Shown: positions 36,166 through 48,762 of the stretch, piece by piece
Layout of the letters: each line of letters begins with the position of its first letter
Position numbering within the stretch: the first letter of the stretch is position 1
Source of the DNA: Corydoras sp. C115
Taxonomy: Eukaryota; Chordata; Actinopteri; Siluriformes; Callichthyidae
Direction: 5' to 3'
Length of the DNA stretch: 64,000 nucleotides
Assembly: GCA_019802505.1 (NCBI GenBank)
Contig: JAFMOC010000042.1
Coordinates: forward strand, 608,501-672,500
Position numbers and translations under genes: made by a program
The notes under the pieces: generated by a model
The model's input: the letters and a program-made list of their open reading frames with translations, nothing else
The model's database searches: none
Told to the model about the DNA's origin: nothing

Positions 36166-39118
36166 CCAGAAATATACCAGTTGTTAGTCTTCACAACTCT
36201 CAGCACTTTGAGTGAGTACTTCCTATCCTCTTCAAAGTTAATGGTCAACATGTGACATTTACAACTTTCAACTCCTATCTTTTCATAATTTTAATTTTAC
36301 AACTTAAATAAGTCCTGTTCTAGCCCAGACATTTTAAAAGACTACATGTCTAGATTGTACTAGGTGTTGGCAGATGATGACAGGAATACAGATGATTCTG
36401 ATATTCTTTGGTATAATGACTGAATTCCTAAGTGAACAGGCTCAGTCTGGCCTCGGCCCAAAGCGGCGTTCAGCAAGAGGCCACGAGTGGGAGTGGACCT
36501 TTGTGTCAGAGAGTGGGGCGGTCTGATTGCTAAAGACTACCACATGGCTTCTCATTGCTCAAATCATCCCACTCATCTTCCACCCCGCTGTAGAGGAGTC
36601 TGTGGCCTGGCAGGCGTTCAGCACTCCTATCAGATGGTCTTGCTCATCCTATGGAACATAATTGGGAGATCATTTCGCCCACTTCATTCCTGGCAAGGAA
36701 TACCTAGAGCTATGGGAGACACCCCAATGAATCAAAATTGGTTTGACATCAGCTTAAAAAAAAAAAAAAAAAAAAAAGTTAGCCTTGGGTGTATTCCTTA
36801 TTTTATTGATGAAGGTTTCACTAATATGCCTGGGGCACAATGCAGTTCGTAATCAGTTTAGTATGATGGTCAATTTATCAAATAAACTTGCAGTAAAATG
36901 TGGATTGCTTGTCCTTGTTTAGGTTTGTATTAATAAATGCCACTATCCGGATACAGTTAAGACACATTGTGACTTTGATCTCTTTTTTGTATCTCACCAA
37001 CAGATTACTGGACATACAATTCTTTTTCATTTGTATCCAGTTTAGTTTGTCACAGTTCAAAATAATCTTAAATAATTAACTGTAGATAAAGTCAACTGAG
37101 TACCAACTTTATAACAATTACTCAATTTCTAAAGATCAGTGCAATTTTCGCTTATTTGCATTGTTTTATTTTTATAGTCTTGTTTGTTTATGTTAAAGAA
37201 TGAGACAAATTTACTCATGTATCGTCCTTTATATATTTCCAAGAAACAGAAAGTCATGAGTTACTGCTTGAAAGTCACTTAACAATGTGATTACATTAAA
37301 AAAACATTGCTTGGTTGAGTTTTATATTTGTTTAATTAACCTTTTTACTTACCATATTTATGGGGTACCAATAGTTGTGGACACTGCTTGTAATTATTGT
37401 CTAATTCATAAGTAAGAGAAAAAGCCAGAAACAAACGACTAGCTTTAGTTCCTTCTAATATTCGCCTTCTAAGGAGTAACTGCAGGATGCATATATTCCT
37501 AGGCTAAAGGAAGCAACACAGCATCTCCAGCAGTGTCTACACTATCTCTGTTGCACAATAATTAAGTATCATTTTGCTTAAAATAAATTTGAGTTCATCC
37601 TCTGGCCAGCTCTCCTCTATAAATCAGAGGTGGATGAGTAATTTGGAAAATGAAAGAATTTCTTTGTAGATGGAGTCACTGCCCAGCAAAAAATAAATAA
37701 AATAAAATTGTATAGGCATAATGATATCATTTGCTGATATTTTCTTTTTAGGGTGGGAAAGCAGCACATAAAACTAAAACAAAAGTGTTAAGTTTTAAGT
37801 TTATTTAATGATAACTTTTGTCACACCTGAACCAAATAGAAGCATGAAGCTGAAGTGATACTTTTTGACACAGACGAGTGTGTGGTTTTATTGGTTTCTT
37901 TCATGACCGACCAAGAGCAAATAATGTCCGAGCCGAACAACATGTTAGCGGCTTCACAAGTGTGTTTAAAAGGCATGAAGGATCATATCCACACTCTACC
38001 GGATGTGATGTGGTCTTAATTAACCCCAGCTACTCATGTTAGAATAGAACAGATGTCTAGAAGGGTTTCCAACATCAGTTTCTAAATGCTGGGCTTGTCC
38101 CAGCTCTAATGGGTAACACTAAAGAGTTTAAATTCAAAGGGCAGTCTGTGAGGGTGAAAATGAATGTAAGCAGTTAGCACTCCTCATTCCAATCTGTTTC
38201 CTCAATGCACTGGCTCCATCTCCAGCTTAACTCACCAGTAAGATTTGTATGAATCATTTCTGTCTTTTTAAATGCTTCAAGTTGCATTAAGTTCACTTAA
38301 AATCATAAATGAACTTCAGCTACTTTTTTTAGTTTTGTTTAAGAGCTTTGATATTCAAATAAACAGTTGCTTCAAATAAACAGTTACAGGGACAATTCCA
38401 ATTTGAATCTAGCTCATGCGCTATCAAATATTTTGTGGACTTTACATTCAGTGAAGTTAGTGCTAGTATTAGTTTCTCCTTTAAATCTTTATTAAACCAC
38501 AAAATGAAGCCAAATAAATGCACTAAATACATTTACATCATGCGTGGCAAAACATTATTATACATTACATATCTTATATATCTTCTGGTCCTATATAACA
38601 GTCTAGTAAAAACCACAGTAAGGCAGTTGTGGCCTATAAATAGAGAAAAGATTCATTCAGAGCACCAATTATCCGAATGAATTACAGTACAGACAGAAAG
38701 TGTTCTAAACCTCTATGAGATTAAAAACTGGTCAGTTCGGGATCTTTCTTCATGACGTGTCAGTTGGGTTCTTTAGACTTCTTCCATTGTTGCCTGGTTA
38801 ACTGCATTCATGTTTGTTTTCTAAGGTCTTGGTCATTACATCTTGCAAAGCCAGAGAAAAGTATGAAAAGCTGCACAAAAAAGCAGGCCTCCAAGATGAA
38901 AGTGATGCAGCCATCCCGTGTCTCAGAGGCTCATGATCCAAGCCCAAGCGAAGCTGAATAATCTGAATAGGCCATCATTTCTTTACACCCTTTCACTCGC
39001 TCTGCCTCTGACTGTTCGAACTCCTCATTCTACACAATGGCAAATTCACTAAGACCTTTCTTCTTATGCTAATGGCCTCAACTGGAGAATCACATTATAT
39101 TTTACACCTAACATGCTT

Positions 39119-39173
<55 letters not shown>
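39119..39173. repeat. Compound (TC)n(AC)n microsatellite
   Basis: About 19 bp of TC repeat runs directly into about 36 bp of AC repeat. Confidence 0.95.
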
Positions 39174-39182
<9 letters not shown>

Positions 39183-39640
39183 GTAAATATACATGGTGGA
39201 ATTCAAATAAACTTTAATCTGTGTAAACCATAACACACCATTACACTATTGAGTGCATCATCAGCACACATCCAGTTTAAGCTCAAATATGCTAAATAAG
39301 TAAACATATGTAGGAGAAACAAACATTAGAATCGTAGTATTGATTAAATCTCTTAAAGGATTGTCATGATTTATCATGGATTAGGGATTCTAAACTTTGA
39401 ATAAACTCTGCTGGAACAGCAACAAGTAGCCAAGTGAGGTTAACTGTTGTTATATGTTGTCTGAGTTCAATTTGCTTTTTTTCAGGACAGATTATCAACT
39501 TCTGACATTAACATTTTCTTCATATGTTTCAATATTAAGTGAATTTGAACAATAAATTTATTATCATATCTTAGAAATCAGATATACATAAGGGTATAGT
39601 GTAGCCTCTAGTGTAATACGTGTCCAGTTTTAACATATTA

Positions 39641-39715
39641 TTCAGAATCAGAATCAGATTTATTTTGCCAAGTATGTTACACACAAGGAATCTGGTTTCG
39701 GAATTATGGTGTCTG
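39641..39715 (-). mobile_element. LINE-type 3' tail remnant
   Basis: attcagaatcagaatcagat then ttattttgccaagtatgtta is, on the minus strand, the fish LINE tail cttggcaaaataaatctgattctgattctg. The same tail in the other orientation is at 42590-42735. Confidence 0.6.
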
Positions 39716-39761
39716 GCTAGCAACATTACCAAACAATTCAAATTTACTGTATATATATATA

Positions 39762-40316
<555 letters not shown>

Positions 40317-40619
40317 GTGTTATAATGGTGCATTGTGTGCTCTAGTGCAAAGCAATAAGAGTGGTTTATATTTTTGTTTACACAGTTTTGTCTATGTGTA
40401 GTGTACAATTTTGTCTAAAACTGAGTTTATCAGCTATTTATTATTATAATGGCGTAAGGAAAGAAAGTGTGTCTGGTTGTTTTAGTGTACAGTGAATGAA
40501 GCATATTATATATCTGAAAATTTTGGAATGTACAAAACGCGCTGTTGTGAATACGCCCAATAGAACAACGGTATGATTTAAAATGTAGCCTGTTAAAAGT
40601 TTTTCAAAACCTATCCCAG

Positions 40620-41205
40620 CACGTGAAAAGAGAGGTTTCTGTATATTCTAAAAGCTGCACTCACCTCGCCGATCGGCTCCAGCACTACAAGTTTAACTTC
40701 ACGCCAAGAAACTCTAAAGCGCAAACTTCTCGCCTGCACGTCGATGTGAAAATCCAGCCATCCTCTCACTTGATTAGTTTATTAGTTCACGACCGCGCAG
40801 AGTTTGCAGGGCTCATCGGCTCGCTTGCTCAGACAAAGTCGATGTGTGTGTTTTCAGCATTCAGCTCGAACGTGGCCGCGGCGCGAACTTCTGCACTCCA
40901 TCCCACCGACAGCGCACGAAGTTCTGCTTAAAGCCGCCGAGTTGATTCAGCGGGGGCAAAAAAAAGTGCCTCAAAAGTTGTGTCAAGCGAAAACCCTCCG
41001 CTCGCTGTGCAGCAGGAGAGATGTTGGAGTTGTTTCCAGTCCTGCCCTCGCCGTACCCCCCCCCCATCTCCCCCTTCTATCTCTCCATCAGCCCCTCCAC
41101 CTCGGACGCGCGCTCCTGCGCTCAAGCACGCTGACGCTCCAGCTCCCTGCAGAGAGGGACGATACACCGACAACACAAGTATTACACGATACTGCGCCAT
41201 GCACG
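40620..41205 (-). promoter_or_regulatory. gli2: CpG island, probable gli2 promoter
   Basis: This is the only long CpG-rich stretch in an otherwise AT-rich, CpG-poor window; I count roughly 45 CG dinucleotides, including runs such as ggccgcggcgcgaac near 40873 and ggacgcgcgctcc near 41104. It lies upstream of the first coding exon of gli2 and contains a minus-strand consensus splice donor at its left side. No convincing TATA box is visible, as expected for a CpG-island promoter. The island stops abruptly where LINE and SINE sequence begins, near 41205. Bidirectional activity cannot be excluded. Confidence 0.7.
40665..40960 (-). other. gli2: gli2 exon 1, non-coding (5' end approximate)
   Basis: On the minus strand the sequence gatcggcgag is followed by gtgagtgcagc, a full-consensus donor (GAG|GTGAGT), so the exon ends at 40665. 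The position in a CpG island and the absence of an ATG that would feed in frame into the next exon fit a 5' UTR exon. Known GLI2 genes also begin with a non-coding exon. The upstream limit given here is a guess; transcription could start anywhere up to about 41170. Confidence 0.5.
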
Positions 41206-41321
41206 ATATTACATTACACTTTCATTTACGCTTTTATCCAAAGCGCCCGACAAATGAGAACAACACAAGTCAGAAGTTATGAAAAATTTTCAAACCTGAT
41301 CATTATCCCATCCTGCACCCC
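41205..41321 (-). mobile_element. LINE 3' UTR and tail, part separated by a SINE insertion
   Basis: On the minus strand this reads gttgttctcatttgtcgggc then gctttggataaaagcgt and aatgtaatgtaa, the same tail as the V-SINEs in this window. It continues the LINE fragment at 41712-42030; the SINE 41322-41696 lies between, with duplicated target at both edges. Confidence 0.7.
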
Positions 41322-41696
41322 ATCCATCATTATCTTCCGCATCATTATCTAACTAGGGTCGCGGTGTGTGTGTGTGTGGGGGGGGGGGGGTTTCCAAGCC
41401 CATCCAGGGGAGAACGTTTTGGGCGTTGTGCAAATGCACCCAGGGCAGGGCGCCAATCTATCACTGGGCACACATTCACTCACGCAAACACACACAAACA
41501 CACTCTATATGGGGTCATTTTGAGATTTCAGTTGACATTTATCCATGTTTTTGGACTGTGGGAGGAAACCAGAGAACTCGGAGGAAACCCACGCAGACAC
41601 GGGGAGAACATGGAAAATCCACCCCGATTGGGATTCGAACCGGGAATCCCTAGCGCTGAGAGGCAAACGTGCTAACCACTAAGCCACCGTGCCTTC
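41322..41696 (-). mobile_element. SINE copy nested in a LINE fragment, 15-bp target duplication
   Basis: Near full length, with A and B boxes and a poly-G expansion (gtgtgtgtgtgtgggggggg as printed near 41368). Duplication cccatcctgcacccc (41307-41321) and cccatcctgctcccc (41697-41711), one mismatch. The insertion splits the LINE 3' end, so the SINE is the younger of the two. Confidence 0.95.
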
Positions 41697-41711
41697 CCCA
41701 TCCTGCTCCCC

Positions 41712-42030
41712 CCCTCTCCATTTTTTTACATAAGGTGTTTGTGAAAGAGATGTGATTTTCAGTTGTTTCTTAAAGATGCCAAGTGACTCCGCCTTACGAA
41801 CAGAGTTGGGAAGATGGTTCCAACATTTTGCAGTGGTAAACGCTACAGAATTGTTGGAGTTGTTTCCAACTTTTTTTTTTTTTTTTGGAGTGTATTTTGA
41901 AAATCTAGAATGAAGGTAAGAGGGTGCAGATCCAGAAAAGGTCCTGTAGTCCACAGGCAATGCAAGCAGCTTCAGGGAGTCAATGGAGAGAGATGAGTAA
42001 TGCAGGGACATGAGTTTACTTGGGCTGGTT
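41712..42030 (-). pseudogene. LINE ORF2 C-terminal fragment
   Basis: The minus strand encodes SGSAPSYLHSRFSKYTP, then (after a poly-lysine artefact from a T run at 41872-41886) AFTTAKCWNHLPNSVRKAES and GIFKKQLK. A one-base shift then gives SHLFHKHLM and a stop. This is the typical end of L2/CR1-clade reverse-transcriptase proteins: APSYL..., then a WNxLPxxxR segment, then FKxxLKxHLF. Only the last 100 or so residues remain, as expected for a 5'-truncated LINE copy. Confidence 0.75.
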
Positions 42031-42055
42031 AAACAAAGATTTACTTTACATTTTT

Positions 42056-42190
42056 CATATAATACATTGACATTAACATTTAGTCAAAGAGCAGACACTT
42101 TTATCCAAAGTGACCTACAAAGTAGAACAACACAAATCAGTAGTTAATGAAAAACAAGCAACATTATAGAATTACCAAACCCGACAAGGT
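42056..42190 (-). mobile_element. Second LINE/V-SINE-type tail fragment
   Basis: tttagtcaaagagcagacac then ttttatccaaagtgacctac and gaacaacacaaatcag matches 41212-41275 base by base with scattered changes. It is a second, 5'-truncated copy of the same LINE 3' end. Confidence 0.7.
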
Positions 42191-42210
42191 TGGGGGTTCA
42201 AATGGCCACC

Positions 42211-42436
42211 ATTTTACATCTGGTCTTTAGCAAATGCATTTATCCAAAGCAACTGAGAATATCCCAACTAGGTTGGGGTCAGAACACAGGGTTGGTCATA
42301 GAGCATCCCTGGAGCAATGAGAATTATGGGTCTTACTCTAGTTCCCACATTGGTAACTTCAGTGTACCCGGGATTTGAACCCACAACCTTCAGATTGAGA
42401 GCCCGACACCCTAACCACTGAGCTATCACTCCCTCC
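42211..42436 (-). mobile_element. V-SINE-like element
   Basis: Read on the minus strand: head gatagctcagtggttagg, B box gggttcaaatccc, then ttaccaatgtgggaac and attgctccagggatg as in the copy at 22555, and a tail with gctttggataaatgcatttg. The gagcaaggcc core has decayed to gagtaagaccc. Same family as the element at 22555. Confidence 0.8.
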
Positions 42437-42589
42437 TTTTGGGACATCTAATATACTGCTATACTGCACATTTAATTTATTTTTCTGATGACAGTGAATC
42501 AGTTTAACTGTGCAAGTTTACAGGTGTGTGTGGGTGGGTATGTGTGAGAGTGTGTGTGTGTTAGTGTGGGTGCGTGTGAGATAATAGAT

Positions 42590-42735
42590 AAATAGGAAGT
42601 GTATCTGTAATGTTTGTTAACTCTGCGGATTAAGAGCTACTGCAACCAAAGAAAAATTCCCTGTATGTGTGATCATACTTGGCAAATAAAGCTCTCATTC
42701 TGATTCTTATTCTGATTATTTTTTTTTTTTTTTTT
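42590..42735 (+). mobile_element. LINE-type 3' tail remnant ending in T run
   Basis: aaattccctgtatgtgtgat then catacttggcaaataaagct and ctgattcttattctgatt is the common fish LINE tail. It ends in a poly-T run at 42720-42738. Confidence 0.6.
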
Positions 42736-42736
42736 T

Positions 42737-43122
42737 TATAGATGTGTATTTCAAATCACACATATTTCAAATATTTCACACAAATACAAATATTAGGCAC
42801 ATACTGTTTTTGAAATTAAATATAGATCTAAAGGTCAAAATGCTAAATAAACATTTCACATTGCTTTAGTTTATTTTGCACTTCAGAAATAAATTGAATA
42901 TAACAAATTGACTGTGCTGCTATTTAAAATTTTTGTAGTAGCCAAAGTGTGACTGTTCATCAAAGCATTTCTCTGCTAGTTGTACTGTGTTTTATTTAGC
43001 ATGTGATTTGTTTTTTAAAATATTATTAGTAGATTGAAATGTGAAATAAAAATGTATCATTTATATCTCAAGAAAACAAAATATTTTTTTTTTTAATTAA
43101 GAGTTGTGATGTTAAATAATTT

Positions 43123-43174
<52 letters not shown>

Positions 43175-43790
43175 ATCAGTTTCAGCAGAGAATATAACTA
43201 ACTCCTCGTGTCAATTAAACATTTAAAGAGCCAATCCACATACCAAATGTAATTTAAGGACATGGACAATGTTTATTATCTTTATTTTAATTTGTTCAAA
43301 TATTTATTCATTTTCTAAATTAATGACTTTCATCCTTTTCTGATTCTCATTAGGTGGAAAACAGGATGGGAAACACTCTGGACATGTAGCCATCACAGGT
43401 AAGCACATAGACAGACATAGTTACTCACACATTTACACCTAGGGGCAAATTAGTGTCTTTAGTTCACCTCTATTTTTGCACAAAGGTAGAAAAATTGACC
43501 TCCCCTAAATAACTCACAAGAGACAGAGAAAACATACAAACTACACAAAACAGAATTAGGACAGACACCCATAAAATGTGAATCAAAGGTTCAAATCCCA
43601 AGTCCATTGTCCAACAAAATGACCACCATAATGTTGTTATAATATTATATAAAATACTATTATTATATTATATAATAATATAAAGTAATAAAACAAAGGT
43701 CTTTGACAAAGGACCATTAAAGTAATTTATAGAAAAACAGTAGTTTTTTTTGTTTGGTTTGCTTTTTTAAACTAAAATAGGTTTCTCACT
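42737..43790. other. Upstream flank of gli2, no gene supported
   Basis: AT-rich sequence with a (TC)n at 43124-43170 and a 45-bp exon-like segment at 43354-43398 (see findings). No recognised family. Confidence 0.4.
43124..43170. repeat. (TC)n microsatellite
   Basis: About 47 bp of uninterrupted CT alternation. Confidence 0.95.
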
Positions 43791-44137
43791 GGGGTGGCAT
43801 GGTGACTTAGTGGTTAACACGTTCGCCTCTCAGCACAAGGGATTCACAGGTCGAATCACAATCTGGGTGGAGTTTCCATGTTTTCTCCGTTTCTGCATGG
43901 GTTTCCTCCGAGTTCTCTGGTGTCCTCCCGCAATCCAAAAACATGGATCAAATTCAATTAAATTCTCCAAATTACCCCATACGGTGTGTTTGTGTGAGTG
44001 TGTGCCCAGTGATAGATTGTCGCCCTGTCCTGGGTGTATTTGCCCAGAACCCGAAATGTTCTCCCCTGGATAGGCATGAGAAATCCGTGCAACCCTAGTA
44101 GAGGATAAAGTGGAAGATACTGGATGGATGGATGGAA
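43791..44137 (+). mobile_element. SINE copy, full length, 10-bp target duplication
   Basis: Head ggggtggcatggtgacttag, changed B box ggtcgaatcac, body, and tail ggataaagtggaagatac then (GGAT)n. Duplication gtttctcact at 43781-43790 and 44138-44147, perfect. Confidence 0.93.
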
Positions 44138-45567
44138 GTTTCTCACTGCAAATAAATTACATTTAAACATATTTAAATCGATTCTTTATTTTTTAACTGT
44201 TGTCTCTAAAAAATGTCTGCTACTTTAATTAAAGTATAAAATCAGTTTAGTTAAAAAAAATAATAATGATATTGAAATTTTAATTGATTGCTTAGGGATA
44301 ATTGTTGGGTAAATGAAAATATAAAAATAATTGTCTTTAATGTTAACTAATGTGAACCAGATCAGTGTGTTGCATGTGGTGATGCATTACTTTTTATTTA
44401 ATGAAGGCAAACAATATAAAATCACATATCTATGTTAAATTCAGAGCCGTATTACCTAATTCTCATTTAATATTTCACAAAGATGTTAAAAAAACAAAAA
44501 CAAAAAAAAAAAAAAGCTGCTTATATGCAAAAATGTGGACACCCTTGTATTTTCTGAATTTCTAAGTGTCAGTTAGAAAAACACATCCTTATTGGGGCAT
44601 GTTTAAAGTGACATTAGATTTAATTAATTAAGTTTAACATTTTTTAGGACACGAAGGTTATAGCTAAACCAGAGTACACAAGCATCATAAAATATTATAA
44701 AATGTTGTATCACATATTTTTTGGGTGGTGTGTGGTGTGTTTGTCTATACAGAAGTTTTTAAAATGTTGACAAACTGAATAATTTAAAGTTCTAGATGGT
44801 TTTCCATGACCAATGTACCAGCATAGACACACATACACATACAATACACTCAAAACACTCACACATTTATTCAGTCTCTAACAACTACACAAACTTAAAA
44901 ATTAGAAGCAGCTCACAAAAGTGTGTGCTTTTAACTTTCCCCTCACTGCAAAGTGTCTGCTTGAGTGCACATTACACTACACATTACACAAACAACACGA
45001 CACAATACAAAACAACAGTCTCCTGATCCGTACATTGTTGTCAAGGCAGCAGCAGCAGCAGCCCTGATTTCTAACTTGCACGGCATTTAAATCAGCTCAC
45101 CATTTCATTATCTTAAGGATGTTTCTGCCTGCATTCCAGCAAACGTACCATTGTCGGACTATTGTAATTATAAGTGTAGTGCCTGGTCAAGCTTTTCACA
45201 TATACAGCAGGCAACTTGTTTGCTGCATCACGCTTGAGCAAGCTTTCTCAAAAGTGATTCGAGCACATGTGTCCATGGCTTTGCCTAGGTTGTGAATGTC
45301 AGTTCTTTGCACCATGGCCGTTTTCCTTGTTCCTGTGCCAGCATGCCCTAAGGCTGGAATGTTAATGAGCATGTTGGTCTTCTCCATGGATGAAAGAACA
45401 AGGGGGGGAGGGGGGGTTAGTCACTATGTAAAAGTAGAGCGATGTGAAGGTGTGGTTTGGAGCCTGGAATTATAGTTTCCCATAAGATCCCATTCAAATT
45501 TTAAGACCTAATAATTGTATAAAACAAAATATATTAATGTTGAAGATTATATGACCATCTGATGAAA

Positions 45568-45570
<3 letters not shown>

Positions 45571-45615
<45 letters not shown>
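45571..45615. repeat. (GT)n microsatellite
   Basis: 45 bp of uninterrupted TG alternation. Confidence 0.95.
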
Positions 45616-45619
<4 letters not shown>

Positions 45620-47425
45620 AAAACCATTTTAAATAAGTACTATAAATGTAATTATTTTGCATATGCAATTTATTATTGTATGCTATTTTGTTTTGATAAT
45701 AGCACCAGTTCCATCAGGTAGTTCTACCATAATTTTATAGAAAACTAACAATGTTCAAATATGAAATACATATCCTCTGAGCTTTCACTGAACCTGTTAT
45801 ATACCAGGTCATATTTTTAATTATTTTCTTCGGATTAATGGCAGTAAACTGTGTGATTTTACTTGTTTGTGTAAGTTTGGTGCAGTACCAATACTTTGAT
45901 TTACCAATATAGTCTGATGCAGTTTCAATATTCCTCATTTTTTAATATTCCATTATTTAAAAAAATAAAAATAAAAATAATAATAATAATAATGATGATA
46001 TATATCCTTCTTTTTTCACCTCTTGCTTTTTTTCAGCTTTGTGTACAAGACCCTGCCACTGAACAACAGGAGAATGAATCTGCTTCATCGGGTACTCACT
46101 CACTGCACTCTATTAGTGATTAGGATCTGATGCTTTCACCTCACCATAGTGACAATTTGCTTTCCACATCTTTCACCACTGCTTAATAGTGATACCGCGA
46201 TATTTGTAATGTGGAGACATTTAATATTTTTAAGAATCATCCAAAGACATATTCCTCAAGCACATGCTCACATCCAAGTCTAGTTTTTAATGATACAGCA
46301 GTTCAGCTTGTTGCTCACTAGGCTACTGAATCCTGTTGTTTTTTTATTAGTTGAGTCTAATTCCCAGTTCAGCCAAAAAACAAAAAATATTCACTCAGTT
46401 AAATACATTAAAAACAGGTTAAATAAACCAAAATTTAGTTTTGTTTGTTTTGTTTTTTAAAGTGGTTTGTTTAGTGTTGTGAATGAACCCTATTATATGT
46501 TAGGCATCTGTTGACTCAGATACCACCACTGGAGACAGTAAGAGTATTGTGTTAAACTTCATATGATCTTTACACAAACTTCACACTGATTCACCTTTAC
46601 CTTTTCCTTTACAAACACTTCTTTGTGATGATACCACTTGTCAACGTTTAGATAAACTTTTAGTTTTAGTTTTTCCATCCACGTTTTTTCTAATTCAATG
46701 AAATGAACAGTTATGTGAAGACGTATTTATGTGGCCACACATTTCAGGCAACAAATAAAAACAAAACAATACATATACAGTATATGGAAATATCTTTTCG
46801 AATTGTGTTCTGAGTGAATGTGTGATTAATTTTAAACGTCAATGCAAAAAGGTTTATTAACAGATTCTTTCTTCTAGAAACATTTAAATGTAGCATATTT
46901 TTGCTAAATTTGAATTATTGTGAACATTAAAACAAAATATTAAATGTGACATAATCTGGATTATTAAATGTGACATGAACTGGAGCGCCATTGGCTGGAG
47001 GAGAGGATGGGAAGGTAAATCGCGCCATCTAGTGAAAGAGTTTCATAAGTGCATCATTTTGTACCTGTTGCGATTTGACCAAAGGGCTAATAGCTTTCAG
47101 TCATAGTTAAAGAAATAGATCATTTGTAGAAGTGTAACTCAAGCAAGTGTAAAATTTTATCAATCTGAACTACAGATAATTATAGCATACTCCGATTGTG
47201 TGACAAGGGAAGAACACCTGAATATGGCTATTTAAATGTTTCATTATGATAGAGTTTGGTCAATCATTACATAAACACACATTACCCATGCATTTAAGTG
47301 TTTTTACAGTTGTTTTCAGTCATTTACACACATCGCATTTTACATGCTATAAAGAAAATTTATTTCAATTTTAATTCAACACATTATTTAAGCGCATTAA
47401 CAATAACACATTATTATTTATTTAA

Positions 47426-47427
<2 letters not shown>

Positions 47428-47502
<75 letters not shown>
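47428..47502. repeat. (CA)n microsatellite, 75 bp
   Basis: Uninterrupted AC alternation about 70 bp to the left of the target duplication of the next SINE. Confidence 0.95.
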
Positions 47503-47504
<2 letters not shown>

Positions 47505-47587
47505 TATATCTATAATCTTTAACAATCTAATCAGTATTCATTTGAAGGTATTTGTTTACTTATTTAAAGTAAACACATTATTAAAAG

Positions 47588-47946
47588 GGGTGGCATGGTG
47601 GCTTAGTGGTTAGCACGTTCGCCTCTCAGCGCTAGGGATTCCCGTTTCGAATCCCCATCTGGTTGGAGTTTCCATGTTCTCCCCGTGACCGTGTGGGTTT
47701 CCTCTGGGTTCTCCGGTTTCCTCCCACTGTCCAAAAACATGGATCAAGTCAATTGAGTTCTTCAAAATGCCCCATATAGAGTGTGTATGAGTGAGTGAGT
47801 GTGTGCCCAGCGATAGATTGGTGCCCTGTCCTGGGTGTATCTGCCCAGCGCCCGAAACATTCTCCCCTGGATGGGCATGGGGAACCCCCCTGCGACCCTA
47901 ATATAAGATAAAGCGGAAGATAATGGATGGATGGTTGGATGGATGG
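47588..47946 (+). mobile_element. SINE copy, full length, 13-bp target duplication
   Basis: Complete head (ggggtggcatggtggcttag), B-box-region variant gtttcgaatcc, body and (GGAT)n tail. Perfect duplication acattattaaaag at 47575-47587 and 47947-47959. Few lesions, so relatively young. Confidence 0.95.
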
Positions 47947-47959
47947 ACATTATTAAAAG

Positions 47960-48403
47960 TAAAGTAAAAATAAAAGTAAAGTCATTTTTAAACTGTACAA
48001 AGTGCTGGCAGCTCTGAAGTTCACAAGCCTCCCACCACGACCATACTGCCCAGACCAAACCACCTTGCCTTCAAACTGACTTCAACCTGTGTTACTGTTA
48101 GTGTTTTGAGGATAGATGTTAAGTGTAGTATTTTGTTATTTACTTCTTTAATGATCTGTTATGTTTATTGTTGTAAATATGCCACAGCCAATCCAATATA
48201 GCACTGTGGGGGATAAGGCTTATTTTTTAAAATCCCTCTTTTCTCCTTTTGGTAAGGTAAAGTGAGAGGTAAGATTTATGGAATTCAGTTTGTACTTTTT
48301 TTGTCTGTTAGGTTTAGTTAATTGTTTTGTTATGCAGTAAGTTGGTTTTGGTTGTTATTTTAAGCACTCCTATCCCTGACATTTTGCTATTAATTTTCAA
48401 AAT
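47960..48403. other. Unique spacer between two SINEs
   Basis: About 440 bp between two SINE copies, AT-rich in its right half, without recognisable genes. Confidence 0.5.
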
Positions 48404-48419
48404 ATGGCTTGTATATCAG

Positions 48420-48746
48420 GGCGGCACGGTGGCTTAGTGGTTAGCACATTCGACTCTCAGCGCTAGGGCTAGGGAGTTTCCATGTTCTCCCCGTGTCCGC
48501 GTGGGTTTCCTCCGGGTTCTCCGGTTTCCTCCCACAGTCCAAAAACATGGATCAAGTCAATTGAGTTCTCCAAATTGCCCCATACAGAGTGTGCGTGTCT
48601 GTGTGAGTGAGTGTGTGCCCAGCGATAGATTGGCGCCCTATCCTGGGAGTATCTGCCCCGCACCTGAAACGTTCTCCCCTGAATGGGCATGGGGAACCCC
48701 CCCGTGACCCTAAAATAGGATAAAGCAGAAGATAATGGATGGATGG
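48420..48746 (+). mobile_element. SINE copy lacking the B box, 16-bp target duplication
   Basis: Head ggcggcacggtggcttagtgg is intact, but the sequence jumps from cagcgctagggctaggg to agtttccatgttctcc, removing the B box. Perfect duplication atggcttgtatatcag at 48404-48419 and 48747-48762 (its first four bases may belong to the tail). The well-preserved duplication shows a recent insertion. Confidence 0.95.
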
Positions 48747-48762
48747 ATGGCTTGTATATCAG

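Larger units (their letters stand above)
31425..39761. other. gli2 intron 1
   Basis: Unique intron with no SINE copy between 31425 and 39761. It contains an (AT)n at 33068, a (GT)n at 36125, a poly-A run near 36756-36777, a TC/AC repeat at 39119, a 26-bp-period duplication at 35753 and a LINE tail at 39641. Complex blocks at 31740-31890 (TAAT-rich) and 36430-36720 stand out as candidate regulatory elements. An exon-like segment on the other strand (32260-32334) is discussed under findings. Confidence 0.45.
44148..47574. other. Upstream flank of gli2, no gene supported
   Basis: Contains (GT)n at 45571-45615 and (CA)n at 47428-47502. A mixed-composition block at 45030-45410 is the most regulatory-looking part, about 4 kb upstream of the CpG island. 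Two exon-like segments (46037-46091, 46520-46537) and a CTCF-like motif (47024-47035) are discussed under findings. Confidence 0.4.

Noticed and set aside
36487..36852. Plus-strand 121-codon frame
   Set aside because: Ends through a poly-A run read as lysines; no motif and no splice context. The DNA may be a regulatory block, not a gene.
41679..42011. 110-codon minus-strand frame as a host gene
   Set aside because: It is the C-terminal part of a LINE reverse-transcriptase protein with a T-run artefact; counted as a LINE fragment.
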